A DNA stretch of 64,000 nt from Megaustenia siamemsis (taxonomy: Eukaryota; Mollusca; Gastropoda; Stylommatophora; Ariophantidae). The notes under the pieces were generated by a model that worked only from the letters and a program-made list of their open reading frames with translations, searched no databases and was not told the origin of the DNA. How positions within the stretch are numbered: the first letter of the stretch is position 1; each line of letters starts with the position of its first letter. The translations under genes were made by a program, and so were the position numbers. The stretch is taken from contig JAVIAB010000156.1 of assembly GCA_032433765.1 (NCBI GenBank), forward strand, positions 87,540,269 to 87,604,268, written 5' to 3'. Shown in pieces: positions 19,560-32,424 of the stretch.

Positions 19560-21437
19560 CACCAGTCACTGGTGTCAACCGTGAGCTAGCCCCACTGCTA
19601 ATGTTACAATGGTGGTGGCGACCGTCAGCTAGCCCCACTGCTAATGTTACAATGGTGGTGGCGACCGTCAGCTAGCCTCACTGCTAATGTTACAATGGTG
19701 GTGTCGATCGTCAGCTAGCCTCACTGCTGTTACAATGGTGGTGGCGACCGTCAGCTAGCCCCACTGCTAATGTTACAATGGTGGTGGCGACCGTCAGCTA
19801 GCCACACTGCTAATGTTACAATGGTGGTGGCGACCGTCAGCTAGCCCCACTGCTAATGTTACAATGGTGGTGGCGACCGTCAGCTAGCCTCACTGCTAAT
19901 GTTACAATGGTGGTGGCGACCATCAGCTAGCCCCACTGCTAATGTTACAATGGTGGTGGCGACCGTCAGCTAGCCCCACTGCTAATGTTACAATGGTGGT
20001 GGCGACCGTCAGCTAGCCTCACTGCTGTTACAATGGTGGTGGCGACCGTCAGCTAGCCCCACTGCTAATGTTACAATGGTGGTGGCGACTGTCAGCTAGC
20101 CCCACTGCTAATGTTACAATGGTGGTGTTGACCGTCAGCTAGCCTCACTGCTGTTACAATGGTGGTGGCGACCGTCAGCTAGCCTCACTGCTAATGTTAC
20201 AATGGTGGTGGCGACCGTCAGCTAGCCCCACTGCTAATGTTACAATGGTGGTGGCGACCGTCAGCTAGCCTCACTGCTGTTACAATGGTGGTGGCGACCG
20301 TCAGCTAGCCCCACTGCTAATGTTACAATGGTGGTGGCGACCGTCAGCTAGCCCCACTGCTGTTACAATGGTGGTGGCGACTGTCAGCTAGCCCCACTGC
20401 TAATGTTACAATGGTGGTGGCGACCGTCAGCTAGCCTCACTGCTAATGTTACAATGGTGGTGGCGACCGTCAGCTAGCCCCACTGCTAATGTTACAATGG
20501 TGGTGGCGACCGTCAGCTAGCCCCACTGCTAATGTTACAATGGTGGTGGCGACCGTCAGCTAGCCCCACTGCTAATGTTACAATGGTGGTGGCGACCGTC
20601 AGCTAGCCCCACTGCTAATGTTACAATGGTGGTGGCGACCGTCAGCTAGCCCACTGCTAATGTTACAATGGTGGTGGCGACCGTCAGCTAGCCCCACTGC
20701 TAATGTTACAATGGTGGTGGCGACTGTCAGCTAGCCCCACTGATGTTACAATGGTGGTGGCGACTGTCAGCTAGCCTCACTGCTAATGTTACAATGGTGG
20801 TGGCGACCGTCAGCTAGCCCCACTGCTAATGTTACAATGGTGGTGGCGACCGTCAGCTAGCCCCACTGCTAATGTTACAATGGTGGTGGCGACCGTCAGC
20901 TAGCCCCACTGCTAATGTTACAATGGTGGTGGCGACCGTCAGCTAGCCCCACTGCTGTTACAATGGTGGTGTCGACCGTCAGCTAGCCCCACTGCTAATG
21001 TTACAATGGTGGTGGCGACCGTCAGCTAGCCCCACTGCTAATGTTACAATGGTGGTGGCGACTGTCAGCTAGCCCCACTGATGTTACAATGGTGGTGGCG
21101 ACAGTCAGCTAGCCCCACTGCTAATGTTACAATGGTGGTGGCGACCGTCAGCTAGCCCCACTGCTAATGTTACAATGGTGGTGGCGACCGTCAGCTAGCC
21201 CCACTGCTAATGTTACAATGGTGGTGGCGACCGTCAGCTAGCCCCACTGATGTTACAATGGTGGTGGCGACCGTCAGCTAGCCCCACTGCTAATGTTACA
21301 ATGGTGGTGGCGACCGTCAGCTAGCCTCACTGCTAATGTTACAATGGTGGTGGCGACCGTCAGCTAGCCCCACTGCTGTTACAATGGTGGTGGCGACCGT
21401 CAGCTAGCCCCACTGCTAATGTTACAATGGTGGTGGC
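19560..21437 (+). repeat. 43-bp satellite array
   Basis: About 44 copies of a 43-bp unit containing GTCAGCTAGCCCCACTGC and TAATGTTACAATGGTGGTGG. Variants lack AAT (40 bp) or read ACTGATG. Copies differ by only a few bases, so the array is young or well homogenised. Confidence 0.97.
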
Positions 21438-23254
21438 ACTGTCTCTGAATAAGACCACTGGGTGACATTGTTTACCACCACTGTCTCTCGTGTTCAAGTG
21501 GGTGAATGGCGATTCCCACACACACGTTGCCTGTGGTGTTGTTCTCGTGACACTTCGATACTCGTTCCGTCACGAACCGCTGGCCTGGAAAATTGGCACG
21601 TCTACATCCGTGTCCTGTGGTTAATTTTAGTACTTCGTTTTAGTTTGTGCCCGCAACATTTTCCCAAGTTCTTACTCCGCCTGGTGTGATCAGCTGACTG
21701 CTAGAAACACAACACTTCACTATGTTGAGGCGAACACATAAGTCTTTATTCATCTGACTTACAATTGGCACCTAGTTACAACATATATACACTTAATTAC
21801 ATGACCAACGGTTCTCTCCCACACGGTCAGTTCACTTTGCAGTAGCAATGTTACTCACCACTGGTCCCTAGGCTCTCACATAACTTAAAACTCCTAACCT
21901 CGGTTTTGTTGGGAACTGTTCCCCATCGAACAATTCCCTAATATCTACTTCTATGTTTATCTTCTCATGTCGCTCGACTAGTTCTGTTCGACTTGGCTAA
22001 GACTGTTCTCTTAAGCACTATTTTCTAGCCTAGGTGTGTGACTTCTCTCTCTAAAAGAACTACTTATCTCTTTGTCTCGTCTTCAAATACTCCTTCTATT
22101 GTCCAATCAAAAACTACATCCTCCGCATTTCACCAATCAACCCAACCCACATCTCTGTTTACTCGTCTCACTATACCCTCTCACTTATCTCGTGACTCAC
22201 ACTTCACATATTTTCCTAATTTCTCATGGTCTCCCCCCCCCCCCTCCAGAATATTTATCTGTCATAGTGAACGGTGAATGAGACATATACATTTGCATAT
22301 GTTGTTGTTAGGATCATCATCACTACACACCAGACAAACCCATAGTTGCTCTGGTTCATATAAAAAAATCAGAGAAATTCTGTCCATGTAAACTTACTCC
22401 GCTTGCAGCATGGCTTAGGATCTACAGCGTGGGCAGGGTTTTGCTGACAATTTTGTCAGCGCAGTGGCCACATTTACAGCCGGCTCTTTTCAATTTCAAC
22501 TGCCAAGGGTTTTTTAATGTACAAGAGTGCATAAGTGAGCTAATGTTTACTGCCATTATCCGAGAGGGCTCTACAACAGATCTCACTACAAGAAAGGTCA
22601 AGGAAGAGTAAAGCCAAGAAGAAACCAAGGATTCATTTTTCCTATTTTCTAAAAAAATATAAAAAATCACCACTGCCTGTAATGGGCTTTGCACCCGGGT
22701 CCTTCCTGTCTCCTGAAGCAAATGTTGTACCTCTAGACTGCCCAGGGCACAGTCTTTCTCTCTTCTCTCTCTCCCTCTGTGTGTGTATTAACATTTGGTG
22801 TTTTGTTTCCACTTGAGTTGATTCATACTTTATCTGGTAGTAGAATTTGTTCAGTGAAATTTCCATTTTGACATTTGTATTTTACACATTCTTTATTTGA
22901 TAAATATTCAGCTAAATATTGTTATATTCTACAAATATTTTCTTTTTAATTTGATGATGTGTTTAAATTGGAAACACAAAATATACAGAATTTTGAATTT
23001 GTTGACATTTGATTGTTTACAGGTTCAAAAACTGATAAATCCATCCAAACCAGCAAAATGAATCTGGAATTAGAGAGGTTAATGAGGTCTTGTTTTAAAA
23101 TCTGATCAGTAATGAAGCCACAGACATTTGTAGCTGATGTTTCATATTTAACTACTCTTTGTTGTTTGGCAGGAACCAGAACTGTACCTCACAGAACTGG
23201 AAGCAGGCAGGCACGCTGCAGTTTTCTTTGTGATTAAACCCATCTCAGAGGCAC
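21438..23254. other. No gene recognised
   Basis: About 1.8 kb with only short ORFs. A segment at 22670-22745 read on the - strand looks like a worn tRNA-type SINE head, but the box B is altered and I do not call it. A pyrimidine run lies at 22229-22246. Confidence 0.45.
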
Positions 23255-23570
23255 AATCTTTGGGTTTCGATGTTTTCTAGTGCAATGAAGGCTCCTCTTG
23301 CTTTTTGCATTCTTATTTTGGTATAATTCTCTGTTCCTCCTTCTTTGTCTATATTACTGCCTAGATATAAGTAAGATTTTACATCTAGTAGAGGTATTTC
23401 TCTTCATGTTATTTGGTTATTGCTAACTGCATTCATTTTCATAATTTTGGTCTATCGCAATTTATTTTCAGTCCTTACTGTTGTGATCTCTCGTCAAGTA
23501 TGCTAATTTTATTTTACATCTGTTGATGATTATGTGATAGGAGAGCTATGTAATCAACAAGAAGCTGATT
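23255..23570 (-). mobile_element. LINE fragment (RT thumb), same family as 29585-31770
   Basis: The + strand text from about 23262 (CAATGAAGGCTCCTCTTGC) to GAGAGCTATGT near 23556 matches 30097-30366 with scattered changes. On the - strand it codes for the region around the YLG motif of the RT. No TSD was identified. Confidence 0.8.
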
Positions 23571-23644
23571 ATTAGCTCACAATTAGTTCTCAGTGACAAG
23601 TAGCTACCACTTCTGATGTGGCATTTGACACCCAATAACTTGTC

Positions 23645-26600
23645 ACTCACAAAGTAATGTTATTGCATAAGTCACCTTGTCTATGTCAATCAAAAGTCAC
23701 CTTGTCTGTGTCAATCAAAAGTCATCTTGTATGTGTCAATCAAAAGTCACCTTGTCTGTGTCAATCAAAAGTCACCTTGTCTGTGTCAATCATAAGTCAC
23801 CTTGTCTATTGTCAATCATAAGTCACCTTCTCTATGTCAATCATAAGTCACCTTCTCTTTGTCAATCATAAGTCACCTTCTCTATGTCAATGATAAGTCA
23901 CCTTCTCTATGTCAATCATAAGTCACCTTGTCTGTGTCAATGATAAGTCACCTTGTCTATGTCAATGATGTCACCTTCTCTATGTCAATGATAAGTCACC
24001 TTCTCTGTGTTAATCATAAGTCACCTTCTCTGTCAATGGTAAGTCACCTTCTCTATGTCAATGGTAAGTCACCTTCTCTATGTCAATAATAAGTCACCTT
24101 CTCTATGTCAATCATAAGTCACCTTGTCTGTGTCAATCATAGGTCATCTTGTCTATGTCAATAATAAGTCACTTTGTCTGTGTCAATCATAAATCACCTT
24201 GTCTGTGTCAATCATAAGTCACCTTGTCTGTGTCAATCATAAGTCACCTTGTCTGTGTCAATCATAAATCACCTTGTCTGTGTCAATCATAGGTCACCTT
24301 GTCTGTGTCAATCATAAGTCACCTTCTCTGCATCAATCATAAGTCACCTTCTCTATGTCAATTATAAGTCACCTTGTCTGTGTCAATCATAAGTCACCTT
24401 GTCTGTGTCAATCATAAGTCACCTTGTCTGTGTCAATCATAAGTCACCTTGTCTGTGTCAATCATAGGTCACAATGTCTGTGTCAATCATAAATCACCTT
24501 GTCTGTGTCAATCATAAGTCACCTTGTCTGTGTCAATCATAGGTCACAATGTCTGTGTCAATCATAAATCACCTTGTCTGTGTCAATCATAAGTCACCTT
24601 GTCTGTGTCAATCATAAGTCAACTTCTCTGTGTTAATCATAAGTCACCTTGTCTGTGTCAATCATAAGTCACCTTGTCTGTGTCAATCATAAGTCACCTT
24701 CTCTATGTCAATCATAAGTCACCTTCTCTTTGTCAATCATAAGTCACCTTCTCTATGTCAATGATAAGTCACCTTCTCTATGTCAATCATAAGTCACCTT
24801 GTCTGTGTCAATGATAAGTCACCTTGTCTATGTCAATGATGTCACCTTCTCTATGTCAATGATAAGTCACCTTCTCTGTGTTAATCATAAGTCACCTACT
24901 CTGTCAATGGTAAGTCACCTTCTCTATGTCAATGGTAAGTCACCTTCTCTATGTCAATAATAAGTCACCTTCTCTATGTCAATCATAAGTCACCTTGTCT
25001 GTGTCAATCATAGGTCATCTTGTCTATGTCAATAATAAGTCACTTTGTCTGTGTCAATCATAAATCACCTTGTCTGTGTCAATCATAAGTCACCTTGTCT
25101 GTGTCAATCATAAGTCACCTTGTCTGTGTCAATCATAAATCACCTTGTCTGTGTCAATCATAGGTCACCTTGTCTGTGTCAATCATAAGTCACCTTCTCT
25201 GCATCAATCATAAGTCACCTTCTCTATGTCAATTATAAGTCACCTTGTCTGTGTCAATCATAAGTCACCTTGTCTGTGTCAATCATAAGTCACCTTGTCT
25301 GTGTCAATCATAAGTCACCTTGTCCGTGTCAATCATAGGTCACAATGTCTGTGTCAATCATAAATCACCTTGTCTGTGTCAATCATAAGTCATCTTGTCT
25401 GTGTCAATCATAGGTCACAATGTCTGTGTCAATCATAAATCACCTTGTCTGTGTCAATCATAAGTCACCTTGTCTGTGTCAATCATAAGTCACCTTGTCT
25501 GTGTCAATCATAAGTCACCTTCTCTATGTCAATCATAAGTCACCTTGTCTGTGTCAATCATAGGTCACCTTCTCTATGTCAATCACAAGTCACCTTCTCT
25601 ATGTCAATTATAAGTCACCTTGTCTGTGTCAATTATAAGTCATCTTGTCTGTGTCAATCATAGGTCATCTTGTCTATGTCAATAATAAATCACTTTGTCT
25701 GTGTCAATCATAAATCACCTTGTCTGTGTCAATCATAAGTCACCTTGTCTGTGTCAATCATAAGTCACCTTGTCTGTGTCAATCATAAATCACCTTGTCT
25801 GTGTCAATCATAGGTCACCTTGTCTGTGTCAATCATAAGTCACCTTCTCTGCATCAATCATAAGTCACCTTCTCTATGTCAATTATAAGTCACCTTGTCT
25901 GTGTCAATCATAAGTCACCTTGTCTGTGTCAATCATAAGTCACCTTGTCTGTGTCAATCATAAGTCACCTTGTCTGTGTCAATCATAGGTCACAATGTCT
26001 GTGTCAATCATAAATCACCTTGTCTGTGTCAATCATAAATCACCTTGTCTGTGTCAATCATAGGTCACAATGTCTGTGTCAATCATAAATCACCTTGTCT
26101 GTGTCAATCATAAGTCACCTTGTATGTGTCAATCATAAGTCAACTTCTCTGTGTCAATCATAAGTCACCTTGTCTGTGTCAATCATAAGTCACCTTGTCT
26201 GTGTCAATCATAAGTCACCTTCTCTAGGTCAATCATAAGTCACCTTCTCTTTGTCAATCATAAGTCACCTTCTCTATGTCAATGATAAGTCACCTTCTCT
26301 ATGTCAATCATAAGTCACCTTGTCTGTGTCAATGATAAGTCACCTTGTCTATGTCAATGATGTCACCTTCTCTATGTCAATGATAAGTCACCTTCTCTGT
26401 CAATGGTAAGTCACCTTCTCTATGTCAATGGTAAGTCACCTTCTCTATGTCAATAAGTCACCTTCTCTATGTCAATCATAAGTCACCTTGTCTGTGTCAA
26501 ACATAGGTCATCTTGTCTATGTCAATAATAAGTCACCTTGTGTCAATCATAAATCACCTTGTCTGTGTCAATCATAAGTCACCTTGTCTGTGTAAATCAT

Positions 26601-27735
26601 AAGTCACCTTGTCTGTGTCAATCATAAATCACCTTGTCTGTGTCAATCATAGGTCACCTTGTCTGTGTCAATCATAAGTCACCTTCTCTGCATCAATCAT
26701 AAGTCACCTTCTCTATGTCAATTATAAGTCACCTTGTCTGTGTCAATCATAAGTCACCTTGTCTGTGTCAATCATAAGTCACCTTGTCTGTGTCAATCAT
26801 AAGTCACCTTGTCCGTGTCAATCATAGGTCACAATGTCTGTGTCAATCATAAATCACCTTGTCTGTGTCAATCATAAGTCATCTTGTCTGTGTCAATCAT
26901 AGGTCACAATGTCTGTGTCAATCATAAATCACCTTGTCTGTGTCAATCATAAGTCACCTTGTCTGTGTCAATCATAAGTCACCTTGTCTGTGTCAATCAT
27001 AAGTCACCTTGTCTGTGTCAATCATAAGTCACCTTCTCTATGTCAATCATAAGTCACCTTGTCTGTGTCAATCATAAGTCACCTTGTCTGTGTCAATGAT
27101 AAGTCACCTTCTCTATGTCAATCATAAGTCACCTTCTCTATGTCAATCATAAGTCACCTTGTCTGTGTCAATCATAGGTCACCTTCTCTATGTCAATCAC
27201 AAGTCACCTTCTCTATGTCAATTATAAGTCACCTTGTCTGTGTCAATTATAAGTCATCTTGTCTGTGTCAATCATAAGTCACCTTGTCTGTGTCAATCAT
27301 AAGTCACCTTGTCTGTGTCAATCATAGGTCACCTTGTCTAAGTCAATAATAAGTCACCTTCTCTATGTCAATCATAAGTCACCTTTTCTATGTCAATTAT
27401 AAGACACCTTGTCTGTGTCAATCATAAGTCACCTTGTCTGTGTCAAACATAAGTCACCTTGTCTGTGTCAATCATAAGTCACCTTGTCTGTGTCAATCAT
27501 AAGTCACCTTGTCTGTGTCAATCATAAGTCACCTTGTCTGTGTCAATCATAAGTCACCTTGTCTGTGTCAATCATAAGTCACCTTGTCTGTGTCAATCAT
27601 AAATCACCTTGTCTGTGTCAATCATAAGTCACCTTGTCTGTGTCAATCATAAGTCACCTTGTCTGTGTCAATCATAAGTCACCTTGTCTGTGTCAATCAT
27701 AAGTCACCTTGTCTGTGTCAATCATAAGTCATATC
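23645..27735 (+). repeat. 25-bp satellite array, about 4.1 kb
   Basis: About 160 copies of a 25-bp unit, GTCAATCATAAGTCACC plus TTGTCTGT. The order of variants repeats on a larger scale: a marker with a shortened unit (GTCAATGATGTCACC) occurs at 23961, 24832 and 26353. On the - strand each unit holds AAGGTGACT. The array begins about 140 bp beyond the stop codon of the oxidoreductase gene. Confidence 0.97.
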
Positions 27736-27875
27736 TGCTAAAACAAATAAAAACAAAACTGTTTGGCATTGTTAGTATCATACAATAAATAAAAAAAAAA
27801 ATGGTAGATAACATTTTTTTCCTGAATATCTATCGATAATAGCTGCAAGCAGTCCATAAAGTATAAAAGCTGGTC
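27736..27875 (-). other. Presumed 3' untranslated region of the oxidoreductase gene
   Basis: Lies directly after the stop codon on the - strand and before the satellite. No AATAAA or ATTAAA signal was found on that strand in this stretch, so the real transcript end is not known. Confidence 0.4.
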
Positions 27876-28001
27876 CTAAAATGTGCCATCTTGGTTAAAT
27901 GTTACCACTCGATTTTCAAGCCGTGACTTTTCAGCAGCAAACACAAGCAAGTGGCTGTTCAATGTCTCTTCTGGCCCAGTAATCACCGCATGTCCTGTTC
28001 C
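27876..28001 (-). CDS. Gfo/Idh/MocA-family oxidoreductase, last exon
   Basis: The exon starts at 28001 after a good acceptor (TTTTTCAG) in phase 0 and runs 41 codons to a TAG at 27876-27878. The segment ITGPEETLNSHLLVFAAEKS matches the C-terminal helix region of Gfo/Idh/MocA NAD(P)-dependent sugar or inositol oxidoreductases (pattern SGPEETLESHLMVFAAE). Joined to the exon at 36133-36227 the phase fits exactly (phase 0). The intron between them is 8,131 bp. The substrate cannot be told from this part; the NAD-binding half lies in exons outside the window. Confidence 0.87.
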   Translation of the reverse strand, partial: GTGHAVITGPEETLNSHLLVFAAEKSRLENRVVTFNQDGTF

Positions 28002-28494
28002 CTGAAAAATAAATTACATTCCTTAAATGCTGAGCATCACTTCCAGGTTAATGAATTCACATTCACAATATGTGATATCAACATCACACAGTGTTTCACA
28101 TCTATCACGTGCAAAAACTATCTACCGTGACCTATTATATAATATTTTATGACATGAAATATGATAATGATTTCATACACTATCTACACCAAATAACTGT
28201 CTCTAAAGGTACCAAATAATTGGTACAATTTTTCATTTGCTTACAAAATTCTACTTTTGTTGTCTCTGAACAAATCTCTGTAATGTTGGACACTTTTGCA
28301 ACTTTGTAGTTTCAACATGTACACACATGCTTTTGAATATTTTCTATCAGTGTCTTCAGTATTATTTTATACCTGATCTTTTCTGATGTTTTTACAATTA
28401 CTAAATCACTCACTTAAAATGCATAGTTTATTCATTCATCTTTATATCCTCTAAAAATGCTTTCATAAATCACTTTTATTTCTTCATGAAATGA
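28002..28494. other. Intron sequence, nothing recognised
   Basis: AT-rich intron sequence upstream of the last exon. No repeats or coding segments seen. Confidence 0.6.
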
Positions 28495-29580
28495 TTATAT
28501 TGCTCACCTTTAGAGCCCCTAGAAATGATTTCATTGGCTACTTTTAATGCCCCTAGTAATGATTACATTGCTCACCTTTAGAGCCCCTAGAAATGATTAC
28601 ATTGCTCATCTTTAGTGCCCCTAGAAATGATTACATTGGCTACTTTTAATGCCCCTAGTAATGATTGCATTGCTCACCTTTAGAGCCCCTAGAAATGATT
28701 ACATTGCTCACCTTTAGAGCCCCTAGAAATGATTACATTGGCTACTTTTAATGCCCCTAGTAATGATTACATTGCTCACCTTTAGAGCCCCTAGAAATGA
28801 TTTCATTGGCTACTTTTAATGCCCCTAGTAATGATTACATTGTTCACCTTTAGAGCCCCTAGAAATGATTACATCGCTCACCTTTAGAGCCCCTAGAAAT
28901 GATTACATTGCTCACCTTTAGAGCCCCTAGAAATGATTACATTGCTCATCTTTAGTGCCCCTAGAAATGATTATATTGCTCACCTTTATAGCCCCTAGAA
29001 ATGATTACATTGCTCATCTTTAGTGCCCCTAGAAATGATTACATTGCTCATCTTTAGCGCCCCTAGAATGATCACATTGCTCATCTTTATAGCCCCTAGA
29101 AATGATTACATTACTCATCTTTAGTGCCCCTAGAAATGATTACATTGCTCATCTTTAGTGCCCCTAGAAATGATTACATTGCTCATCTTTAGTGCCCCTA
29201 GAAATGCTTATATTGCTCACCTTTAGAGCCCCTAGAAATGATTACATTGCTCACCTTTAGTGCCCTAGAAATGCTTATATTGCTCACCTTTAGAGCCCCT
29301 AGAAATGATTACATTGGCTACTTTTAATGCCACTAGAAATGATTATAGATGATGATGAGTGCCCAAAGAAATGATTACATTGCTCATCTTCAGTGCCCCT
29401 AGAAATGCTTATATTGCTCACCTTTAGAGCCCCTAGAAATGATTACATTGCTCACCTTTAGTGCCCCTAGAAATGCTTATATTGCTCATCTTTAGTGCCC
29501 CTAGAAATGATTACATTGCTCATCTTTAGAGCCCCTGGAACTGATTACAACGCTCACCTATAATGCCCCTAGTAATGATT
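28495..29580 (-). repeat. 34-bp splice-donor minisatellite, distal block
   Basis: About 32 copies of a 34-bp unit. On the gene's strand the unit reads CTAGGGGCTCTAAAG|GTGAGC followed by AATGTAATCATTT. It is a diverged form of the exon 3' end plus donor at 36133. The block is separated from the next by a LINE inserted at an AATGATTA site. Confidence 0.95.
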
Positions 29581-29584
29581 ACCT

Positions 29585-31770
29585 TCTTCTTCTTCTACCT
29601 TTCAGTTCCCTGTGGAGCATAGGTCTTCAACAAACACTTTCCAAGTCATTCTATTTCTTGCCATTCTTTTAAGATCATTCCATGTCTTCCCCACAAGTCT
29701 TCATCTCTACTTCTATCTGTCTTCTCCAAGAATTCTTTGCTCTTCCTCTTTGTCTTTTCCCCTGGGGATTCTAAAAAAGGGCCTGTTGTGTAATACTCTC
29801 AGTTGGCTTCCCTAGTGTGTGTCCTATCCAGCGCCATTATCCTTGTTATATCTCTTTATCCACTGGTATTTGACTGGTACATTTCCATAATTCTATGTTA
29901 GTGATTTTGTCCTGCCATTTCCATCCTTTTATTCTGCATAAGCATCTATTAATGAAAGTCTGTATCTTCGTGATTGTCAATTTTGTTGTTCTCCATGTTT
30001 TACAGCCATATAATAGGACTGACTTAACATGGGAGTTGATAATTTTTATTTTTGTATTTAACCTAATTTCTTTGGACTTTCATATGTTTCCCAATGCAAT
30101 GAAAGCTCCTCTTGCTTTTGATATCCTTATTTACCTATCATTTTCTGTTCATCCCTTTTTATCTATATTACTACCCAGATATATGTAAGATTGTATGTCT
30201 AGTAGAGGTATTTCTCCTAGTTTTATTTGGTTATTGCCAACTGCATTAATTCTCATAATGTTGGTCTTATCTTTATTAATTTTCAGTCCTTGCTGTTGTG
30301 ATCTTTCATCAAGTATGCTCTTTTAATCCTGCATTTGTTGATGGCTGTATGATAGGAGAGCTATGTCATCTATCTATCTATGGTCCTTTCGAGCCGAAGA
30401 CGGCACATAGGGCAGAACTATAATCTCAAAAACAGAAACCTTGCGTGCCAAAATGGCACATATTGCAGAGATCACTGCTTCTAAAATCTATGGTTCTGTT
30501 TCCATAACAATGTTTTTTTACAATGACAGCTTGTCAAGCCATCGATCAACCTCCTTAGTCGCCTCTTACAACATGCCTGGAAGGTCACTGTGTCACTATT
30601 CTTTACTTCCTACATAATGAGGCCCCGGTAACACACGGAAGGTGCTATGTATAGAGGGGCTATGTCATCAGCAAAGTCTAAATCATCAAGTTGCTTGGTC
30701 AGTGACCACTAGATTCCATTTCTGTTGTTTTGAGTTATTTTCATAATCCAATCTATGGCCAGTAGAAAGAGAAATGGAGACAGAAGGCATCCCTGCCTTA
30801 CTCCTGTTCTTGTTTCAAAAACTTCTGTAAGCTGTCCTTCATGCACCACACTACATTTTGGTCCTTCATACATTGTTTTTATCAAGTTAATAAACTTTAT
30901 GGGGATTCCGTAATGACTCAGCAACTTCCAAAGCATTCTTCTGTCTAAACTATCAAATGCCTTTTCGTAATCTATGAATCCAATATAAAGTGTGGATTTT
31001 AGTTCTAAACTTTGTTCAACTATTACACGTAGAGTAGTTGTTTGATCAGCACATGATCTGTTCTTCCTAAAACCTGCTTGTTCATCTCTCAAATATTTCT
31101 CTATGGCCTCTTTTAGTCTCTCCAGAATGATTCTGCTTAATATTTTTCCTGGCACTGATAGTAGCATAATTCTCCTATAATTTGTGCACTCCTGTAAACT
31201 TCCTTTCTTTGGTAGTTTGATCATATAATTTCTGTTCAAAAGATTTTTCAAAGTGCTCTTTCCATCTCTCCATTTGTTCCTTTATATTACTAAGCAGATT
31301 TCCTTTCTTATCTTTAATAAAGGCATTGGTCTGTTTGTATTTTCCACTTAATTTCTTTGTGCTGTTGTACAGTTCTTTCATATTCCCTTTATTTGCTGCT
31401 TCGTCTGCCTCTTTAGCTAGTTCATCTATATATTTCCTCTTATCCCTTTTAATGCATCTTCTCACTTCTTTATTCACCTCTATATAAGCTTCCTGTATCT
31501 TGGCTTTATTACTTCTCATTTTGCTTTTATTTATGTCTGCTTTCTTGTTCTTTCTTTCTTTAATTTTATCCAGGGTCTCTGCTGTCATCCATGCCTTATT
31601 CTGGCGTTCATTTTTCCCCAGCGTTTCTATTTTCACATGGCTCTTTCCATATATCCTTTACCTGGTTCCAGTGATCTTCTATATTTATTGTATTTTCTAG
31701 TTGTTGGAGGACTTGGTATTTGTTTGATATTGTGAGTGTGAATTTATCTTTAATTCCCTGTTCTTCTAAA
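29585..31770 (-). mobile_element. LINE (RTE-like), 5'-truncated, inserted in the 34-bp array
   Basis: On the - strand: a Lys-rich linker (ADINKSKMRSNKAKIQ region, about 31520), then RT with LPKKGSLQECTNYRRIMLLS (31175-31215 region), GFIDYEKAFDS near 30965-30998, GVRQGCLLSPFLF near 30775-30815 and FADD near 30672, and the thumb and C-terminal end to about 29600, where a GAAGAA tail adjoins satellite sequence. One frameshift lies near 31200. The (GATA)-tailed element at 30371-30658 splits it just after the FADD. The flanks show AATGATTA on both sides, a likely target-site duplication. Confidence 0.85.
30371..30658 (-). mobile_element. Short (GATA)n-tailed element, copy 1
   Basis: Flanked by an 11-bp duplication GCTATGTCATC (30360-30370 and 30659-30669). 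It is the reverse complement, with changes, of the insertion at 61824-62217. Its tail on the - strand is a short run of GATA. It has no coding capacity and is inserted in the RT of the surrounding LINE. It looks like a non-autonomous retroposon; no RNA polymerase III boxes are evident. Confidence 0.85.
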
Positions 31771-32415
31771 GAACTAAGGAATGATTATATTGCCTTCCTT
31801 TAATGCCTCTAGAAATGATTACAATGCTCAACTTTAGTGCCCCTAGAAATGATGTCATCACTCACCTTCAATGCCCCTAGAAATGATTTCATCACTCACC
31901 TTCAATGCCCCTAGAAATAATGTTATCAATCACCTTAAATGCCCCTAGAAATGATTACACCAATCACATTCAATGCCCCTAGAAATTATTTCACCACTCA
32001 CATTCAATGCCCCTAGAAATGATGTCATCACTCACCTTCAATGCCCCTAGAAATGATTACACCACTCACCTTCAATGCCCTAGAAATGATTACATCACTC
32101 ACCTTCAATGCCCCTAGAAATGATGTTATCACTCACCTTCAATGCTCCTAGAAATGATGTCATCATTCACCTTCAATGCCTCTAGAAATTATTACATCAC
32201 TCACCTTCAATGCCCCTAGAAATGATTTGATCACTCACCTTCAATGCCCCTAGAAATGATTTCATCACTCACCTTCAATATCCCTAGAAATGATTTCATC
32301 ACTCACCTTCAATATCCCTAGAAATGATTTCATCACTCACCTTCAATCCTGCTATAAATGATTTAATCACTCACCTTCAATCCCGCTAGAAATGATCTCA
32401 TCACTCACCTTTATA
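31771..32415 (-). repeat. 34-bp splice-donor minisatellite, middle block
   Basis: About 19 copies. On the gene's strand most read CTAGGGGCATTGAAG|GTGAGTGATG, almost identical to the true exon end and donor at 36127-36147. Confidence 0.96.
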
Positions 32416-32424
32416 TAACCCTTT

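Noticed and set aside
22670..22745. tRNA-like segment on the - strand
   Set aside because: Box A and box B are too altered and no shared SINE body was found.
23645..27735. CRISPR-like array of 25-bp repeats
   Set aside because: Units are directly adjacent without spacers, the genome is eukaryotic and no cas-like gene is present.
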